The notes beneath the pieces are model-generated. The model saw nothing but the letters and a program-made list of their open reading frames with translations, made no database searches and was not told the origin of the DNA. From contig JAKSXM010000272.1 in the NCBI GenBank assembly GCA_022575985.1, positions 3,534,001 to 3,598,000 of the forward strand: a DNA stretch of 64,000 nucleotides. Direction: 5' to 3'. The translations under genes were made by a program, and so were the position numbers. The stretch's first letter is position 1. Each line of letters opens with the position of its first letter. The stretch is from Anagrus nilaparvatae (lineage: Eukaryota; Arthropoda; Insecta; Hymenoptera; Mymaridae). Shown here piece after piece: positions 32,105-43,146 of this stretch.

Positions 32105-32465
32105 AAGATATAGGGTATACTATTAGAGCTAAACTTTTATAATTTTCGAAAAATGATTGTAACTTTTGACAGATAGAGCCGATTAACTTGAAAATTTAGA
32201 TGGATACGTAAAAAATATGTCATTTTCCTCGGTTTTCAGTTTTTTTTGGTTTTTTTTTCAAAATTTGATAAAAAATTTTTTTTTAGAAATTCAGTTTTTT
32301 CAACATCAAAATTTTTTGTCGTTATCAATCAAAACAAAACCTAGCCTATGTTTTGACCCATAATTTTTGCTGGCTTTTGCCGTAAACCCAATGTTTGTAG
32401 CTTTTATCGTGTTCTCGTTTATCGCGTTCGGACATACACACATACACACATACACACATAATTAG
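32105..32465 (-). mobile_element. fragment of first helitron-like family
   Basis: Right half of the 748-bp element again, from GAGCTAAACTTTTATAATTTTCG to ACACATAATTA. A deletion near 32220 removes the CCGAATC block present in the other copies. Confidence 0.6.
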
Positions 32466-32610
32466 TTATAAAAATATTAATTAAAATATAATTAAAAATA
32501 AGTTGGCCCAGAACTTGAGTTCTGACTCAACAAATTTTTACATAACTTATAACTAATTTCAAAAAAAAAATTATGTTTCTCAAAAAATTAATGATATGTT
32601 CAAAAATTTG
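32466..32610. other. short AT-rich spacer
   Basis: No feature recognised between the helitron fragment and the inverted-repeat element. Confidence 0.4.
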
Positions 32611-33175
32611 AGAGAGAATTTTAGTCATATACAATGACTATAATAATTACATTAAAATATCTTTTACCTCCTGGACCCGGTGGTCCGACCAATGAAAAAT
32701 ATATTTTGAAAATAAGCATTCATTACATCAGGTTCATAATTTTTATTATTTTAAAAATAAATTATATTTATATGGGTCTAACAAGCTTTTCCATGGAATT
32801 ATTTCATTTTTTTCAATATAATTGTTAATAAAATATATTCATATTTTTTATATGCAATGAACGCGTAGCCTAGTTATTATATATAGTTTTTCGAAATTCA
32901 TGATAATTTTTACAAAATTAGTTTTTAAATAAATGTTTGTTCTTGGAATTGTTAGAAAAACTTTATATTAAATAAATTTACATGATTTTTAACATTTTTA
33001 AGCAAAAATTATTGCTATGCAAATAATTTTTTTGATTTACAATGAATTTTTAAATTTAGCGGATCATATGATCTAATCTACTTAAGTTATTCTTTATAGG
33101 ATCACCGGGTCCAGGAGGTAAAAAATATTTTAATGTAATTATTATAGTCATTGTATGTGACTAAAATTCTCTCTC
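32611..33175. repeat. inverted-repeat element, 73-bp arms, about 420-bp spacer
   Basis: 32611-32683 and 33103-33175 are near-perfect reverse complements (two differences by eye), starting GAGAGAGAATTTTAGTCA and ending at GGACCCGGTG. The spacer is AT-rich. The inner arm ends look like a tiny Gly-X-Y coding exon: TTTATAG|GATCACCGGGTCCAGGAG|GTAAAA on the right. The LINE coding sequence begins immediately after the right arm. It is probably a foldback DNA element or an inverted duplication. Confidence 0.7.
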
Positions 33176-34551
33176 CTGATATTTGGAAGCAATCATTCAT
33201 CACTCCTGTATATAAACAAGGTAATAGAAATAATGTTGTTAATTATCGTCCAGTTTCTATTATCTGTACCCTAGCCAAAATCTTAGAAAGTATTTTTTAC
33301 CAAAATCTTTATGATAAAATTATTGATCAGATTACTCAATATCAAGATGGTTTTGTCAAGGGCCTTTCTGTTGTTACTAACTTAAGTGTATTTTCTGATT
33401 TTGTTTCTAACTGTATCGAGTCTAAGCATCAAGTTGTTGTAATCTATACAGACTTTTCTAAGGCTTTTGACAAGATATCCCATGAAATACTTTTATGCAA
33501 ACTACCTGATTTTGGACTGCAGGATAGCTGGATCTCTTGGATCGCATCCTATTTACGTGATCGTACTCAACAAGTTCGCATTGATAACCACATATCTGAA
33601 TCATTCTTAAACACCTCTGGTGTCCCTCAAGGAAGCAATCTTGGACCACTACTTTTTCTAATATACATTAATGACCTTCCAGCTGAAATAACTAATTCTC
33701 TGTCTCTATTATATGCTGATGATTGTAAGTTGGTCAAAGAGATTACTTCCTTGTCAGATGCCCTAAAACTTCAAACTGGTCTCCTTAACCTTGAAAAATG
33801 GAGTGTGAATAATTGCATTCCCTTAAACATAAATAAATGTAAAGTGCTTCGAATTTCTAGATCCAGAAATCCTGTTATTTTTAATTACTTTCTCCACAAC
33901 ACTGATATTGAAAGGGTCAATTTATTTAAAGATTTGGGAGTTATATTTAATGATACATTTAATTTTGATGAACATATTAACTATGTGATATCTAAAGCTA
34001 AAAAATCCTTAGGCTGGCTGAAAAGGAGAACTAGTAAATTCAGAAACATACGTACTTTAACTATTCTTTATAATTCTTATGTTTTTCCACATCTATCGTA
34101 TGCTTTTGGAATCTGGTCTCCTTACACATCCAAGTCTTCGTACAAAATAGAACAAGTACAGCATCTATTTATCAAATACTTATGCAAAAAATCTAAAATG
34201 CCTATGAATTATTTTGATCATGACTATCACGGACCCTCGGTGCGTTTTAATATTCATACTATTGAATCACACCATAGGGTTCAGGATATTGTATTTACTC
34301 ATAAGATATTGCATGGTTTAATTAAATGTCCATTACTTAGAGAAAAATTCAGTTTTCGAGATATTCCTTACTCATTTCGCGAATCTAGGCGTTTGGTTGA
34401 ACGCCTTTCTAGCTATGACCATATTTATTACTCTACTATAAATCGTTGTAAAAGAATTTGGAATACTATTCCCTTAAATATCCAATCTATCACAAACCCT
34501 TTTACCTTCAAACTAAAAATCAAATCACTATTTCTGAAATATTATGGTTAG
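33151..34551 (+). CDS. LINE reverse transcriptase (5'-truncated ORF2)
   Basis: A 466-codon frame without internal stops. RT motifs in order: FITPVYKQGNRNNVVNYRPVS, TDFSKAFDKISH (catalytic Asp), SGVPQGSNLGPLLF, LLYADDCKLV (catalytic YADD), then thumb sequence KDLGVIFNDTFNFDEH and a C-terminal region SYAFGIW to KSLFLKYYG. It lacks the endonuclease, so it is 5' truncated. The first 8 or so codons (33151-33175) belong to the inverted-repeat arm; the LINE part starts at about PDIWKQSF. The style is that of jockey/CR1-group elements. The absence of stops indicates recent insertion. Confidence 0.85.
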   Translation: MYVTKILSPDIWKQSFITPVYKQGNRNNVVNYRPVSIICTLAKILESIFYQNLYDKIIDQITQYQDGFVKGLSVVTNLSVFSDFVSNCIESKHQVVVIYTDFSKAFDKISHEILLCKLPDFGLQDSWISWIASYLRDRTQQVRIDNHISESFLNTSGVPQGSNLGPLLFLIYINDLPAEITNSLSLLYADDCKLVKEITSLSDALKLQTGLLNLEKWSVNNCIPLNINKCKVLRISRSRNPVIFNYFLHNTDIERVNLFKDLGVIFNDTFNFDEHINYVISKAKKSLGWLKRRTSKFRNIRTLTILYNSYVFPHLSYAFGIWSPYTSKSSYKIEQVQHLFIKYLCKKSKMPMNYFDHDYHGPSVRFNIHTIESHHRVQDIVFTHKILHGLIKCPLLREKFSFRDIPYSFRESRRLVERLSSYDHIYYSTINRCKRIWNTIPLNIQSITNPFTFKLKIKSLFLKYYG

Positions 34552-34783
34552 CTAACTTTATTATTTTTAAATTGTAAATTTATCTCTATTTATTGTAATT
34601 GGAAATTTTGTTAATTTTTTTTTCTAGTCAAAATAATTTAATTAAATCTTTAAATCTTGTATTTTTAATTTTATAAAAGAACTGATCTTTATATTTTATA
34701 TTTTATATTTTATATTTTGTTATTTATATATTGGCCTATAGAGGCTGTTAATGTATCAAAAATAAATAAATAAATAAATAAAT
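34552..34783 (+). repeat. LINE 3' UTR and tail
   Basis: AT-rich 3' end with TATATTT repeats (34690-34720) and an AAAT microsatellite tail (34760-34783), a usual end for this kind of LINE. A clear target-site duplication was not found, perhaps because the 5' side lies in the inverted repeat. Confidence 0.65.
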
Positions 34784-36599
34784 TATAAAAATTAAAATGC
34801 CTGAATATTAATAATTAAATATTTAAACTAACATATCTAGCTTTATAAAAAAACATTGAGTATATTTACTTATCCTCAACTTAATTATATTTCTTATATT
34901 GAAAAAAAAGATGTAAATTATACCACGGCTCAAGAATGAGATTTTTAGTAAAATACATGCTTATGCATCAACAAGAATAATCAGATGCATTTTTTTTTAC
35001 CGTACGCTATACTATTTGTTTTGGTAAACGACAACTATAGATTTGTATCTATTTCTATCTCTTTCCTATTCATAAAATTCATACACTAATGAAATATACC
35101 TCTTTTTCTGAAATAGTAAAAAAAAAATCTTGTCTCATAATTGATTTCTCTCTCTGTGTGTCCTATTATGTATTTTATAAAAATAAAAAATGAATGAATA
35201 ATGAAATGATGATCATTTCACCTCTCTCTGTCTATCGTATACAGTCTATTTAAAGTATTATACTGTTCTTGTCTAATCTTGCCTCTGAAATTATGAGGCG
35301 TTGGTGGTAGATCTCATTTCGCCTCTCTCTGTCTATCGTTTATAGTCTTTTTATATCTTTTTATAGTACTGTTCTTGTCTAATCTCACCTCTTGAAATTT
35401 TTTTTCTTTAAAATAAGCAAGTTGAATAGATCAAAAATTAAAATGCTATTTATTGCATAAATAAGCGTTGTTTTTGATAAAAAATTTGTTTAAAATATTT
35501 TAATGAATATGATTATTAAAATAATAGCAGTTATGAAATTATTGTAAAAAGTTTAAATATAATTATTAAAAAAAATAAATTTTTTTGTAGGTTAAAATTC
35601 GTCTTTTAATGTATATAAATCCCGCCGTTCTCCGGGTGATTAAGGCTTGTTTTCTATGAAAACGGGCCTAAAATCTGGACCCTGCGCCCTATCGGGCTTC
35701 TGAATAGAATTATTAATAATAGATTATAATAATAAGTATTTATTTTGTATTTTAATTTATTTATATTGGGCACGTCCAGGGAAGCATGACCAGCTGAAAA
35801 ATAAAAATAAAAATTATTTTTTTTTTTGGTCATTTTTTACCTCAGATTTGTGAAATTACTCATACTTTACCCTTCCTGATGCATAATTTTAAGATACGGC
35901 AGCTCCAAAGTTCAATTTTTCAATTTTTTTGATTTCAGCTGTCCAGTTCAACCTGAAATAACTCAGAACTCAATAACTTTCCATTTTGACTTATTTCACT
36001 TTTATTTCTCCTCGACGGTAGCTTTCAAATATCCAGAAAACTTGTTTCGCCATGATTTTTTTCAACTTTTTTTTTCTCAAAATTCACTTCAAAGGGTCTA
36101 ATTGACATCCTGAAAGTCCTGAGATGTGATAGGCAATCATCGGTCCAAAATCTTAAATTTTGGTTCTTCCGTTTCACTAAAAATCCATAAAAATGTTAAA
36201 TATTAAAGCGTAAAATTATTAAAATACTAAATTTAACCTTACCAAATGATTTCTTCTGTTAAATCTTCACTATCAGGACAACATAAACATATTGTAACAT
36301 ATCAATATGATCATATAACATTTCGGATGCTAAAACACCCAAGATCAGCCTCGCGTCAGCATCCAAAAATAGAAAAAAACTGGAAAAAAAAGATTTCTTC
36401 CTTTACCGTTACTAATTTTTTTTTTTTTTATATTTTGATTTTGATTTTGATTATTAGTATTTGGGAAGGTTAAATTAAGCATAACAAAATGATTTTGAGA
36501 GAGATAATTTTATTAACAATAAGTTAAATACTATGTTGAAATATTATATGTGATTATTAATATGTGGTTAAGTTAATGATTCAAGCATTTTCATACCAG
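34784..36599. other. non-coding; local duplication at 35205-35395
   Basis: Two copies about 105 bp apart of a block with CATTTC(A/G)CCTCTCTCTGTCTATCGT...TACTGTTCTTGTCTAATCT (35215 and 35318). Around 35630-35700 a GC-richer patch (CCCGCCGTTCTCCGGGTG, GGCCTAAAATCTGGACCC) looks like the end of an old element. No gene. Confidence 0.5.
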
Positions 36600-38360
36600 T
36601 CAGTACTAAATTTTTTCACAGATATTTTATGGAGTCTGGCTTCTTGAGCCTTTCTGAGTCCGTTTGGAGCGTGAATATTTTTGCGAAATCAAATCTCGCC
36701 AGTACTGGTGCCTTGATCAATGAATTTTTGAGCTCCTTAAAGGCTTTTTCCTAGCCGACTCCCCATTACTAATTGTCATCTTTGTGTAATAATTTGATGA
36801 GGCGAAGTTTTAAATCCGCAATATTATTAATAAACCGATTATACCGCTAATTAAGTACTTTTGACACTTTGTTTTTTGGTAAGTAGCTAATTTTGCTAAG
36901 TAGCTTCAAATGCCGCGCCAAGTAGCTTAATTTTCTAGCTTTCAGAGAATAATATTCAGAAAAATTTTCGCGCTCTTGCTCAAATTCTTGACCTAAATAG
37001 ATAATTTCATGAAATGTTTTTACGCGCTCTTTAAATATATATGTTTGGTACTCTGGGTGTAGGTTATATCGTCTTTTTTCCCAATAAATCGTTGTATAAA
37101 AGCTTCTTTGAACTCGTTCCAAGCTTCTGTATTTTCCTTCAACCTTGTATGAGAATAGAGCGTCACTTATAAAAATTCTTTTAAGTTCGCTAAAAGTTTT
37201 CGCTATTGAGTACTTTGTGTCGTCTAAAAATTCTTCGGGGTCCGCCAAAAATTGTTTAGGAAATTCTTTAGCGTTTTTTGAAAATTTTAGATTTAATTTA
37301 CGCCAAGATTTATACTAGCTTTCAGTACAGCATCGCTAAAATTTCTACTTTTTCCATAAGTAGTTACGCTTTCTCTTGAATCAGGATGATGTTTCGGTGG
37401 ATTAATAGTTAATTGTGTTGTTTGAAATTGAGGTTGAATGAATTGAGGCTGGTTAGCAAATTGTATGCTATACGACGCCTGCTGAAGGAGCGTTTATCCC
37501 GCAAACGGTACATTAGGGTTCTCCTGCCGGTATGAAATTCGGGTACTTGTGCAGTATATGCCGATTTTACGGGCAAATGCTAGGGATACGTGGGGGCAGC
37601 CGGCGTCCCTGGCTTAGGCAGTATGCTAGCTGCATGATTTCTTCGAATTATTTCCATCCGCTCACCATTTGCTGATACTGAAGAATATCTTCTTTGGCTC
37701 GTCGTTCCAATCTTTGTGATTCAAATTTGAGTCATTCGTCTTTCTAACTTCTCTGCTTCGTCCAACTGGTTAGAAATAACCAAAGCGTTGTCGTAAATTT
37801 GTATTTTCAATTCGTCATTTTAAATTAAATTAGTTTAGAAATATTTGCAGATTTTGCAACAACCATGGATGCTGGTTATTTTTTCATGTTCTATTGGTAC
37901 ATTTTTTTCAAAATGATCGTTATAAGCAGAGTTAACAGTCGTAATAGTCACTGAATAATAATTATGAAATTATTATTGTGATATCTCAGAGCAAGAAACG
38001 CTAGTACTAGGAATTCTATATGTGTTGTTCAACGTATTGGGTAGCGCTAAGGGATTCAGCCTTTACGATACTGATATCCTAGGCATTTGCGTTTGAGAGA
38101 TCGATTTAGACGCCGTCAACTGTGATTACTACGGTTTAAACTGATGTGTTTACCGTCACCTGAGCTGGACCAACCGTGAAGATACTGGTAACCGGAGGGT
38201 TCCTCCAATTTTGATGGTTTTGGGTTGCTACAGGATTCTGCGCTTACGCCATAGTATTTCTCCAGTTATTCTGTGAAGTTGCGGGAACTTGGCTTGCCGG
38301 CGCAATGCTTTGTTTGGTTAATGAACCCTTTGTTGTAGAAGCACGGCTTTAATATAACTA
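36600..38360 (-). pseudogene. gypsy-type LTR retrotransposon relic
   Basis: On the minus strand: a Pro/Thr-rich degenerate N-terminal Gag region (about 38360-37300); a Gag ORF (37248-36847) with ADPEEFLDDTKYS and LERVQRSFYTTIYWEKRR; then at once RT thumb and connection sequence (about 36845-36600) with AFKELKNSLIKAPVLARFDFAKIF and LQTDS, the junction to RNase H in gypsy/BEL-like polymerases. Protease, palm and the rest are missing, so an internal deletion joins gag to the end of RT. Several stops. No LTRs seen. Confidence 0.65.
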
Positions 38361-38780
38361 TATCATTTGAAAGTGTTATATAAACATACATCTGATTACT
38401 TTTGTTACTTTTTCATGGTTAATACCTTAGGTTATTAATAACTCCGTTAAACTGGTCCTAAGGCAAGGTAAGCCGAGTCCCACATAAATGTTAGCTCAGA
38501 TGCTGAATAGTATGCGTAACGCATTTCTTTTTTCGTACGCAAAAAAAAATAAAATTGAAAAATACCTTAGGTTATTTGCTATTTAAAAAAAAAATCAAGA
38601 AAATTAGACTCTGAAGTTAAAAAAAATGTCCGCGAAATTCAAATTTGCAATATTTAAATAAATTTATTTATTAAAAAATTATGAAAACTATTTTTTACAA
38701 AAATTTTATTTTACCTTTTCTCAAAAAACTGCTTTTTACAAGTTGCATACCACTGTCACATAACTAGTGAATCAACCTGC
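38361..38780. other. non-coding spacer
   Basis: AT-rich; no feature recognised beyond short homopolymers. Confidence 0.4.
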
Positions 38781-39125
38781 GTATTATAATAGGATCCTAT
38801 ATGGCCAATTTTATCTAATAGCATTTATTTTATCATTATGGACCCTTTTTTTTACTCCTAGTGTCTACGTTTATGCCGGGGGATTAATTTATACATCACT
38901 ATTTGATTTATACGTGATTGGGTCCAATATTGGCTCCTGAATGGCCGATTTTATCTTGTATTTTTTTAACATGCTGAACTCATTTTCTACCCATACAGTC
39001 CATTTTTCCACTGGCAATTAATTTATACATCAGGATTTTATTTTTAACCGATTGGGTCCAATAGGGTCCTTGATAGCTGATTGTATCCATGAGCGCATTT
39101 TTTCTATCAAAGCCCATTTACTGGT
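38781..39125. repeat. diverged tandem repeat, about 125-150-bp unit, three copies
   Basis: Three degenerate units share (A/T)TTGGGTCCAATA(G/T)GG, GGCC(A/G)ATTTTATC, CCATTTTT and AATTAATTTATACATCA (blocks near 38790, 38925 and 39055). Confidence 0.6.
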
Positions 39126-39366
39126 ATACGATATATTTTAGAATACGATGCATAATTTTTCGTCCCCTTTAAACATGGTTGTAAACTTACTGATATAATT
39201 TATAACAGTGTAAAATTTTCTCGCATTTTGTATACAAAACCTATGAATAGTTTTATTGAAATTTTGAAACAGCCTTTAATCAACTGTTATAAATATTCAA
39301 ATAATATTTTTTCTAATAGAAGTAGAATTTTTTTTTTAATGAAAATTTTTATTTTAGTTTTCTGTA

Positions 39367-39591
39367 GTAGAAATCAAAATTATGGAGATTAACAATTTTA
39401 ATCAAACAATAATTATCCTGAGGCAAAAATGGAAGCATAGAAAAAATACTGAAATTCTTAACCGTATCGAAGGTCGGATCGATAAATATGAAAAAATATT
39501 AAGATACATTAAAAAAATTTTGAATATAAGTGGAAATGCTGATAATCAAATTAATATAATCTTACGGAATCAGAATAGCAGCTATCATAAA
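39367..39591 (+). CDS. candidate host exon (basic helical peptide)
   Basis: An acceptor-like TTTTAGTTTTCTGTAG precedes, and a consensus donor AAAA|GTAAGT (39592) follows, an open frame from ATG 39382: MEINNFNQTIIILRQKWKHRKNTEIL..., charged and helical, with no known domain. If spliced to the acceptor at 40139 the frame would end six codons later. It might be the 3' part of a small gene or chance. Only the splice-like boundaries support it. Confidence 0.3.
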
Positions 39592-40138
39592 AGTAAGTTT
39601 TATTTTTTATTTAACATTTACTACAATTTGGCTGCTTAATGGTGATAACAGACAATAAAAATTAGTTTAAAAAATATTAGTAAATAGACAATTGATACAG
39701 AAAATTTGCAATATTTTTACAAAAATATAATAGATAACTTATATAAAAAATTTTAATGTATTATTATCAAAATTATTAGTTATTATTATTATTATATTAT
39801 AACTCAATAAAATTTCCCTTTCTTAAATTATATAATAGCCTTCCCCACTCAAATCCCTTTATGTTATAATTTTTCTCATTGTTGGTTAGACTCTCACAGT
39901 ATATCTTAAATATTAATTTTTGATTTAAATGTTTTGTTTCTATCGTTTTTAAAGTTAATATTCGTTATCGTCAAGTTTTTTTTAATAAATTATATATACA
40001 TACTTTTGACAATGGGCTCATCCCAAGTAAAACTACCTTCATATAAAACTACCTAAATATTAAGTAAGTTTTTCAATTTTGTATTAAAATAAAATATATT
40101 TTTTTTTTACATAAAAAAATTTTCATCATTTTTTCAGA

Positions 40139-40211
40139 TACTCTTTCAATTTAATATAACTAGCTATGTTTATGTAACCAACTTAGATGTTTCTAAAATA
40201 AAATTCAATTG
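40139..40211 (+). other. candidate exon with acceptor and donor consensus
   Basis: TTTTTTCAG acceptor and GTAAGTTTTT donor bracket 73 bases that are open in one frame. Another acceptor-like CTTACAG is at 40264-40271. It may belong with 39367-39591. No family recognised. Confidence 0.25.
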
Positions 40212-40989
40212 TAAGTTTTTTATTATTACAATAATAATTTTCATGTAAACTACAATTTTTATATTCTTACAGCCAAATAAATGTTTTAAACGGCTGCTAC
40301 AAGCATCGAAAGCTAACAAATAAATAAATTTTTGAAAAATAGTTCCTATGATTTTTATTCAATTGTTTATTTAAACAATTATAAAAAGTTTTTTTAAAAT
40401 ATTTTTTAAAAAATTAAAGGATCGTTAGATCATAACAAAAAAGTTATTTTCTATATTTTTTCTTAAACTTTAGAACTAAAAAATATTAGACAACGAAATA
40501 TTTCAAAGGATTAAATTAGCATTTAAATATGTTAATTTGATTATTTTTATGAGATTAATAGTAGATTAATAGTTCTGAATTAAATCTGATGACGTCACCT
40601 CTACTTAAAACAATTGTTTATCCAGAGATACTATCTTACTTTTAGACGACTTTCTAAGTTTACAAATGGTTATTTGTTTTCTCTTTTTTGTCACTTTCTT
40701 CCTATGGAACCTTTCACCCTATGTTTGACTGTAATTACATAAATTTCTCAGAAAATAGTCTATATGTGTTTCAAAGTTTATTTGTACATTCATTGGGCAA
40801 CGAAACTTTTTATAATTTCAAAGCAATTTTTTATGTTTTGTAATTTTCACTTTTGTTTCTACCTAAAATATTTTTCTCTTTGTTTCCTATGAATTATATG
40901 AATTTAATATCAAAAAAGTTACGAATAATAGTATGAATTTTAAGACCATCAAAAACACCTTCTTTAATCTTTGCTTCTGATTTTTTCAG
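40212..40989. other. AT-rich, no gene seen
   Basis: Non-coding; possible intron between the candidate exons on either side. Confidence 0.4.
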
Positions 40990-41180
40990 GAATTATGTGT
41001 AGATATACTTGTATACCTCACTTATTTCAGGTAACTAAACTGGATGAAGAACACTGTAACTGGTATGAAGGGTTCATTGATGATTTTTTATATACTTGGA
41101 GTTACAGAAATTTTTACAAGCCGTTCCTTATTTGTGAAATGATTCAAGCGATCATGACTGTTCCACATACAAAAAAATAA
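40990..41180 (+). CDS. candidate terminal host exon
   Basis: Follows TTCTGATTTTTTCAG (acceptor at 40989), with a second possible acceptor TTATTTCAG at 41022-41030. The open frame ends in TAA at 41180 and carries TKLDEEHCNWYEGFIDDFLY and SYRNFYKPFLICEMIQAIM, with a composition that looks coding (few low-complexity runs). No domain recognised; no polyadenylation signal was pinned down. Confidence 0.35.
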
Positions 41181-41534
41181 TTTAAAATTGTAAAATCAGA
41201 TTGTGATCTATTTATTTAATTTTTTAAAAAACAGTTTCTTCTTTAAATCCTCTCTGCATTGTAAACTTTTTCCTTTATTATTTTGCCATGAAATCATCGG
41301 TTTAAACTAGGAGTATAGTATATAAAATCGTTATCCATCTTCACACGAAGTGGTATCCTAGTCGCAAAAGTAGATATGAAATAAATCTATTTTAAAAATA
41401 AAATAAATTTCGGTATCTACTGATAATGAACGAAATTTTCCTTGTAGGTATATAATAAATTCTATTCTAGAAGAATTTAACAAAATACTTTATTTTCATT
41501 CTTAAATAACGCATAATCTTACTTTTTCTTTTTT
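41181..41534. other. AT-rich spacer
   Basis: No gene recognised. Composition is that of the surrounding genome and changes sharply at 41535. Confidence 0.45.
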
Positions 41535-41535
41535 G

Positions 41536-41562
41536 GGCCCCTTTAGAGAAGGGGCCTTTTTT
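41536..41562 (+). terminator. terminator-like hairpin with T6 (left)
   Basis: GGCCCCTT, a 5-base loop TAGAG, AAGGGGCC and then TTTTTT: a perfect 8-bp GC-rich stem followed by T6, the form of a bacterial factor-independent terminator. T6 also precedes it (41529-41534), so it could act on either strand. Whether it terminates anything in this genome is unknown. Confidence 0.5.
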
Positions 41563-41566
41563 GTAG

Positions 41567-41812
41567 GACGAGGAGAATGCTTTTACGCATGCCATACACC
41601 GCGTGCTGTATGGTTATGTGGGACTGAACCTCAAATTTATGGTTGCCCAGATACTCAGTATAACTGAGGAGGAATTACAATACCCACTAAATTCCCACCC
41701 TCCTGCATATATGACAATATCATATAATTCGGACCGGGACTCCCTGTTTAGGTATTACTTCGGTCCGGAAAAAATGCAGCCAAGGCATTTCTTCGCCATA
41801 CCCTGTCAATAA
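41567..41812 (+). CDS. 81-codon open frame in foreign-looking cassette
   Basis: The frame is open from just after the left hairpin (first codon GAC 41567) to TAA 41812. It contains EENAFTHAIHRVLYGYVGL, ITEEELQYPLNSHPPAYM and YNSDRDSLFRYYFGPEKMQPRHFF. The composition is globular-protein-like and the DNA is far less AT-rich than the flanks. There is no in-frame ATG near the start; GTG at 41603 or ATG 41636 (MVAQILS) could start it. A purine-rich GAGGAG lies at 41570-41575. I do not recognise it. It may be a fragment of phage or bacterial origin, or the 3' untranslated region of the neighbouring minus-strand LINE. Confidence 0.35.
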   Translation, partial: DEENAFTHAIHRVLYGYVGLNLKFMVAQILSITEEELQYPLNSHPPAYMTISYNSDRDSLFRYYFGPEKMQPRHFFAIPCQ

Positions 41813-41813
41813 A

Positions 41814-41856
41814 GGAGGAAAGTTTCCTACTGAGGAGGAAACCTTCCTCCTTTTTT
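41814..41856 (+). terminator. terminator-like hairpin with T6 (right)
   Basis: A 14-bp stem with one mismatch (GGAGGAAAGTTTCC against GGAAACCTTCCTCC), a 9-base loop, then TTTTTT. It starts two bases after the stop codon of the open frame. With the left hairpin it frames the cassette. Confidence 0.5.
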
Positions 41857-41869
41857 CTAATCAGTGTCA

Positions 41870-43146
41870 GCCGTACGTACTCTGCCACACTGTATCAGTT
41901 CACGGTATTGCGCAGCATTTCCAGGACGACTCCTCGATGATAAGGCGGTGCGTCTAACGTCCCCTCGGGTCACCATTCCACCTATACTGCGAACATTCCA
42001 TTGTGCGGGAGCAAGCGCGAATGAAAGCTACGTAGCGCTCTTCTTCCTCACGGTTATAGATCACCTGCTTTTCCAAGGCAAGCAGATCGATAGGAATCAC
42101 CCGATCCACTACCTGGATCGCTGGCTTTGATACAGTCTTGTACGACAAAGCAATTCGAATGCTTCCTGCCTCTGTAATGCCTTTAGTTTCTTGCAGTACT
42201 TTTTTATGTGGACATTGTCCGCTCACACCTCCGCACCATAGGGAAAGATGGAGTTGACTGTCGTCATCAACAGCCTCCTCTTCCCTGATCTGGGACCGCC
42301 GATGTTCGTCATCAGCCACGAGAGGGACTTTTTCATCCAGCCAGCCATTTCACAGGCCTGCTGGAATTATCTATTGTAGGTCAACTTGTTATCCAAGAAG
42401 ACCCCCAAATATTTGACCGATGGTTTGGTCTGGACCATAAGGGGATTACCTCCGTCATCAAAGCTGACGCCGATTATGGTATCAACCCTACTCCGGGTTA
42501 GAAGGACAATCTTCGTTTTCGGAACTGCCAGTCTGAGTCCGTGATCCGACATCCAGCTATTAGTGAGGCGCATGGCCTCATCCAAGGTATTCTGCTGGTC
42601 CTCTGTCTCTCGAGCTGTTATGGTTAGAGCAACATCATCCGCGTATCCGATCATGGATCATTCATCCGGAAGCTTAATCTTTAGCAAGCCGTCGTAGAAG
42701 GCATTCCACAGAGCAGGGCCCAGAACTGAACCCTGCGCTATGCCTGAGCTTATTACTTTACCTGTTGTGCCATCGAGCGTTTCCCAGCGCAGGTATCGGT
42801 CCCGGAGGTAGTCTCTGAGAATATTTCTCAGATAATCTGGAACTCTGAATATCTGCTCGAGGGAGTGCAACATATCGTCCCACTTAGCCGAGTTGAATGC
42901 GTTTTTCACATCCAACGTGAAAAGCAGGACGTCCGGTTTAATATCCGGCCGTACTTGTCTTGCCCTCATAACCACTTTCACGACCTGTTCGATGGCACCG
43001 ATCGTGTAACGCCGCTCACGAAATCCGTGTTGATCGTCGCTAAGGTCACATGCTTCCCTAATTGCCTGCCGAAATCTTCTTCTGACCATGCTCTCCATCA
43101 CCTTGCCAATGGTATTTAACATACACAACATAATCTTCCTAACCAA
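41870..43146 (-). pseudogene. R1-like LINE ORF2 relic
   Basis: On the minus strand: RT sequence LNTIGKVMESMVRRR, DDQHGFRERR, FTLDVKNAFNSAKWDDM (motif A Asp), SSGIAQGSVLGPALWN, an in-frame TGA at 42658, GYADDVALTI (YADD), LRLAVPKTKIVLL, KYLGVFLDNKLTYN, then frame changes into 42319-41954 with SYKTVSKPAIQVVDRVIPIDLLALEKQVIY. It is 5' truncated and has stops and frameshifts. The same region of the LINE at 20458 is clearly related (KHLGITLDTKLTYW, RTVSEAAVLVIAGIIPIKLLAKERK), so both are R1-clade members. GC is well above the surrounding DNA. The 3' end is not defined. Confidence 0.85.

Noticed and set aside
28140..32470. Regularly spaced repeats considered as a CRISPR-like array
   Set aside because: Units are hundreds of bases long, have transposon ends and no short repeat-spacer pattern; the genome is eukaryotic.
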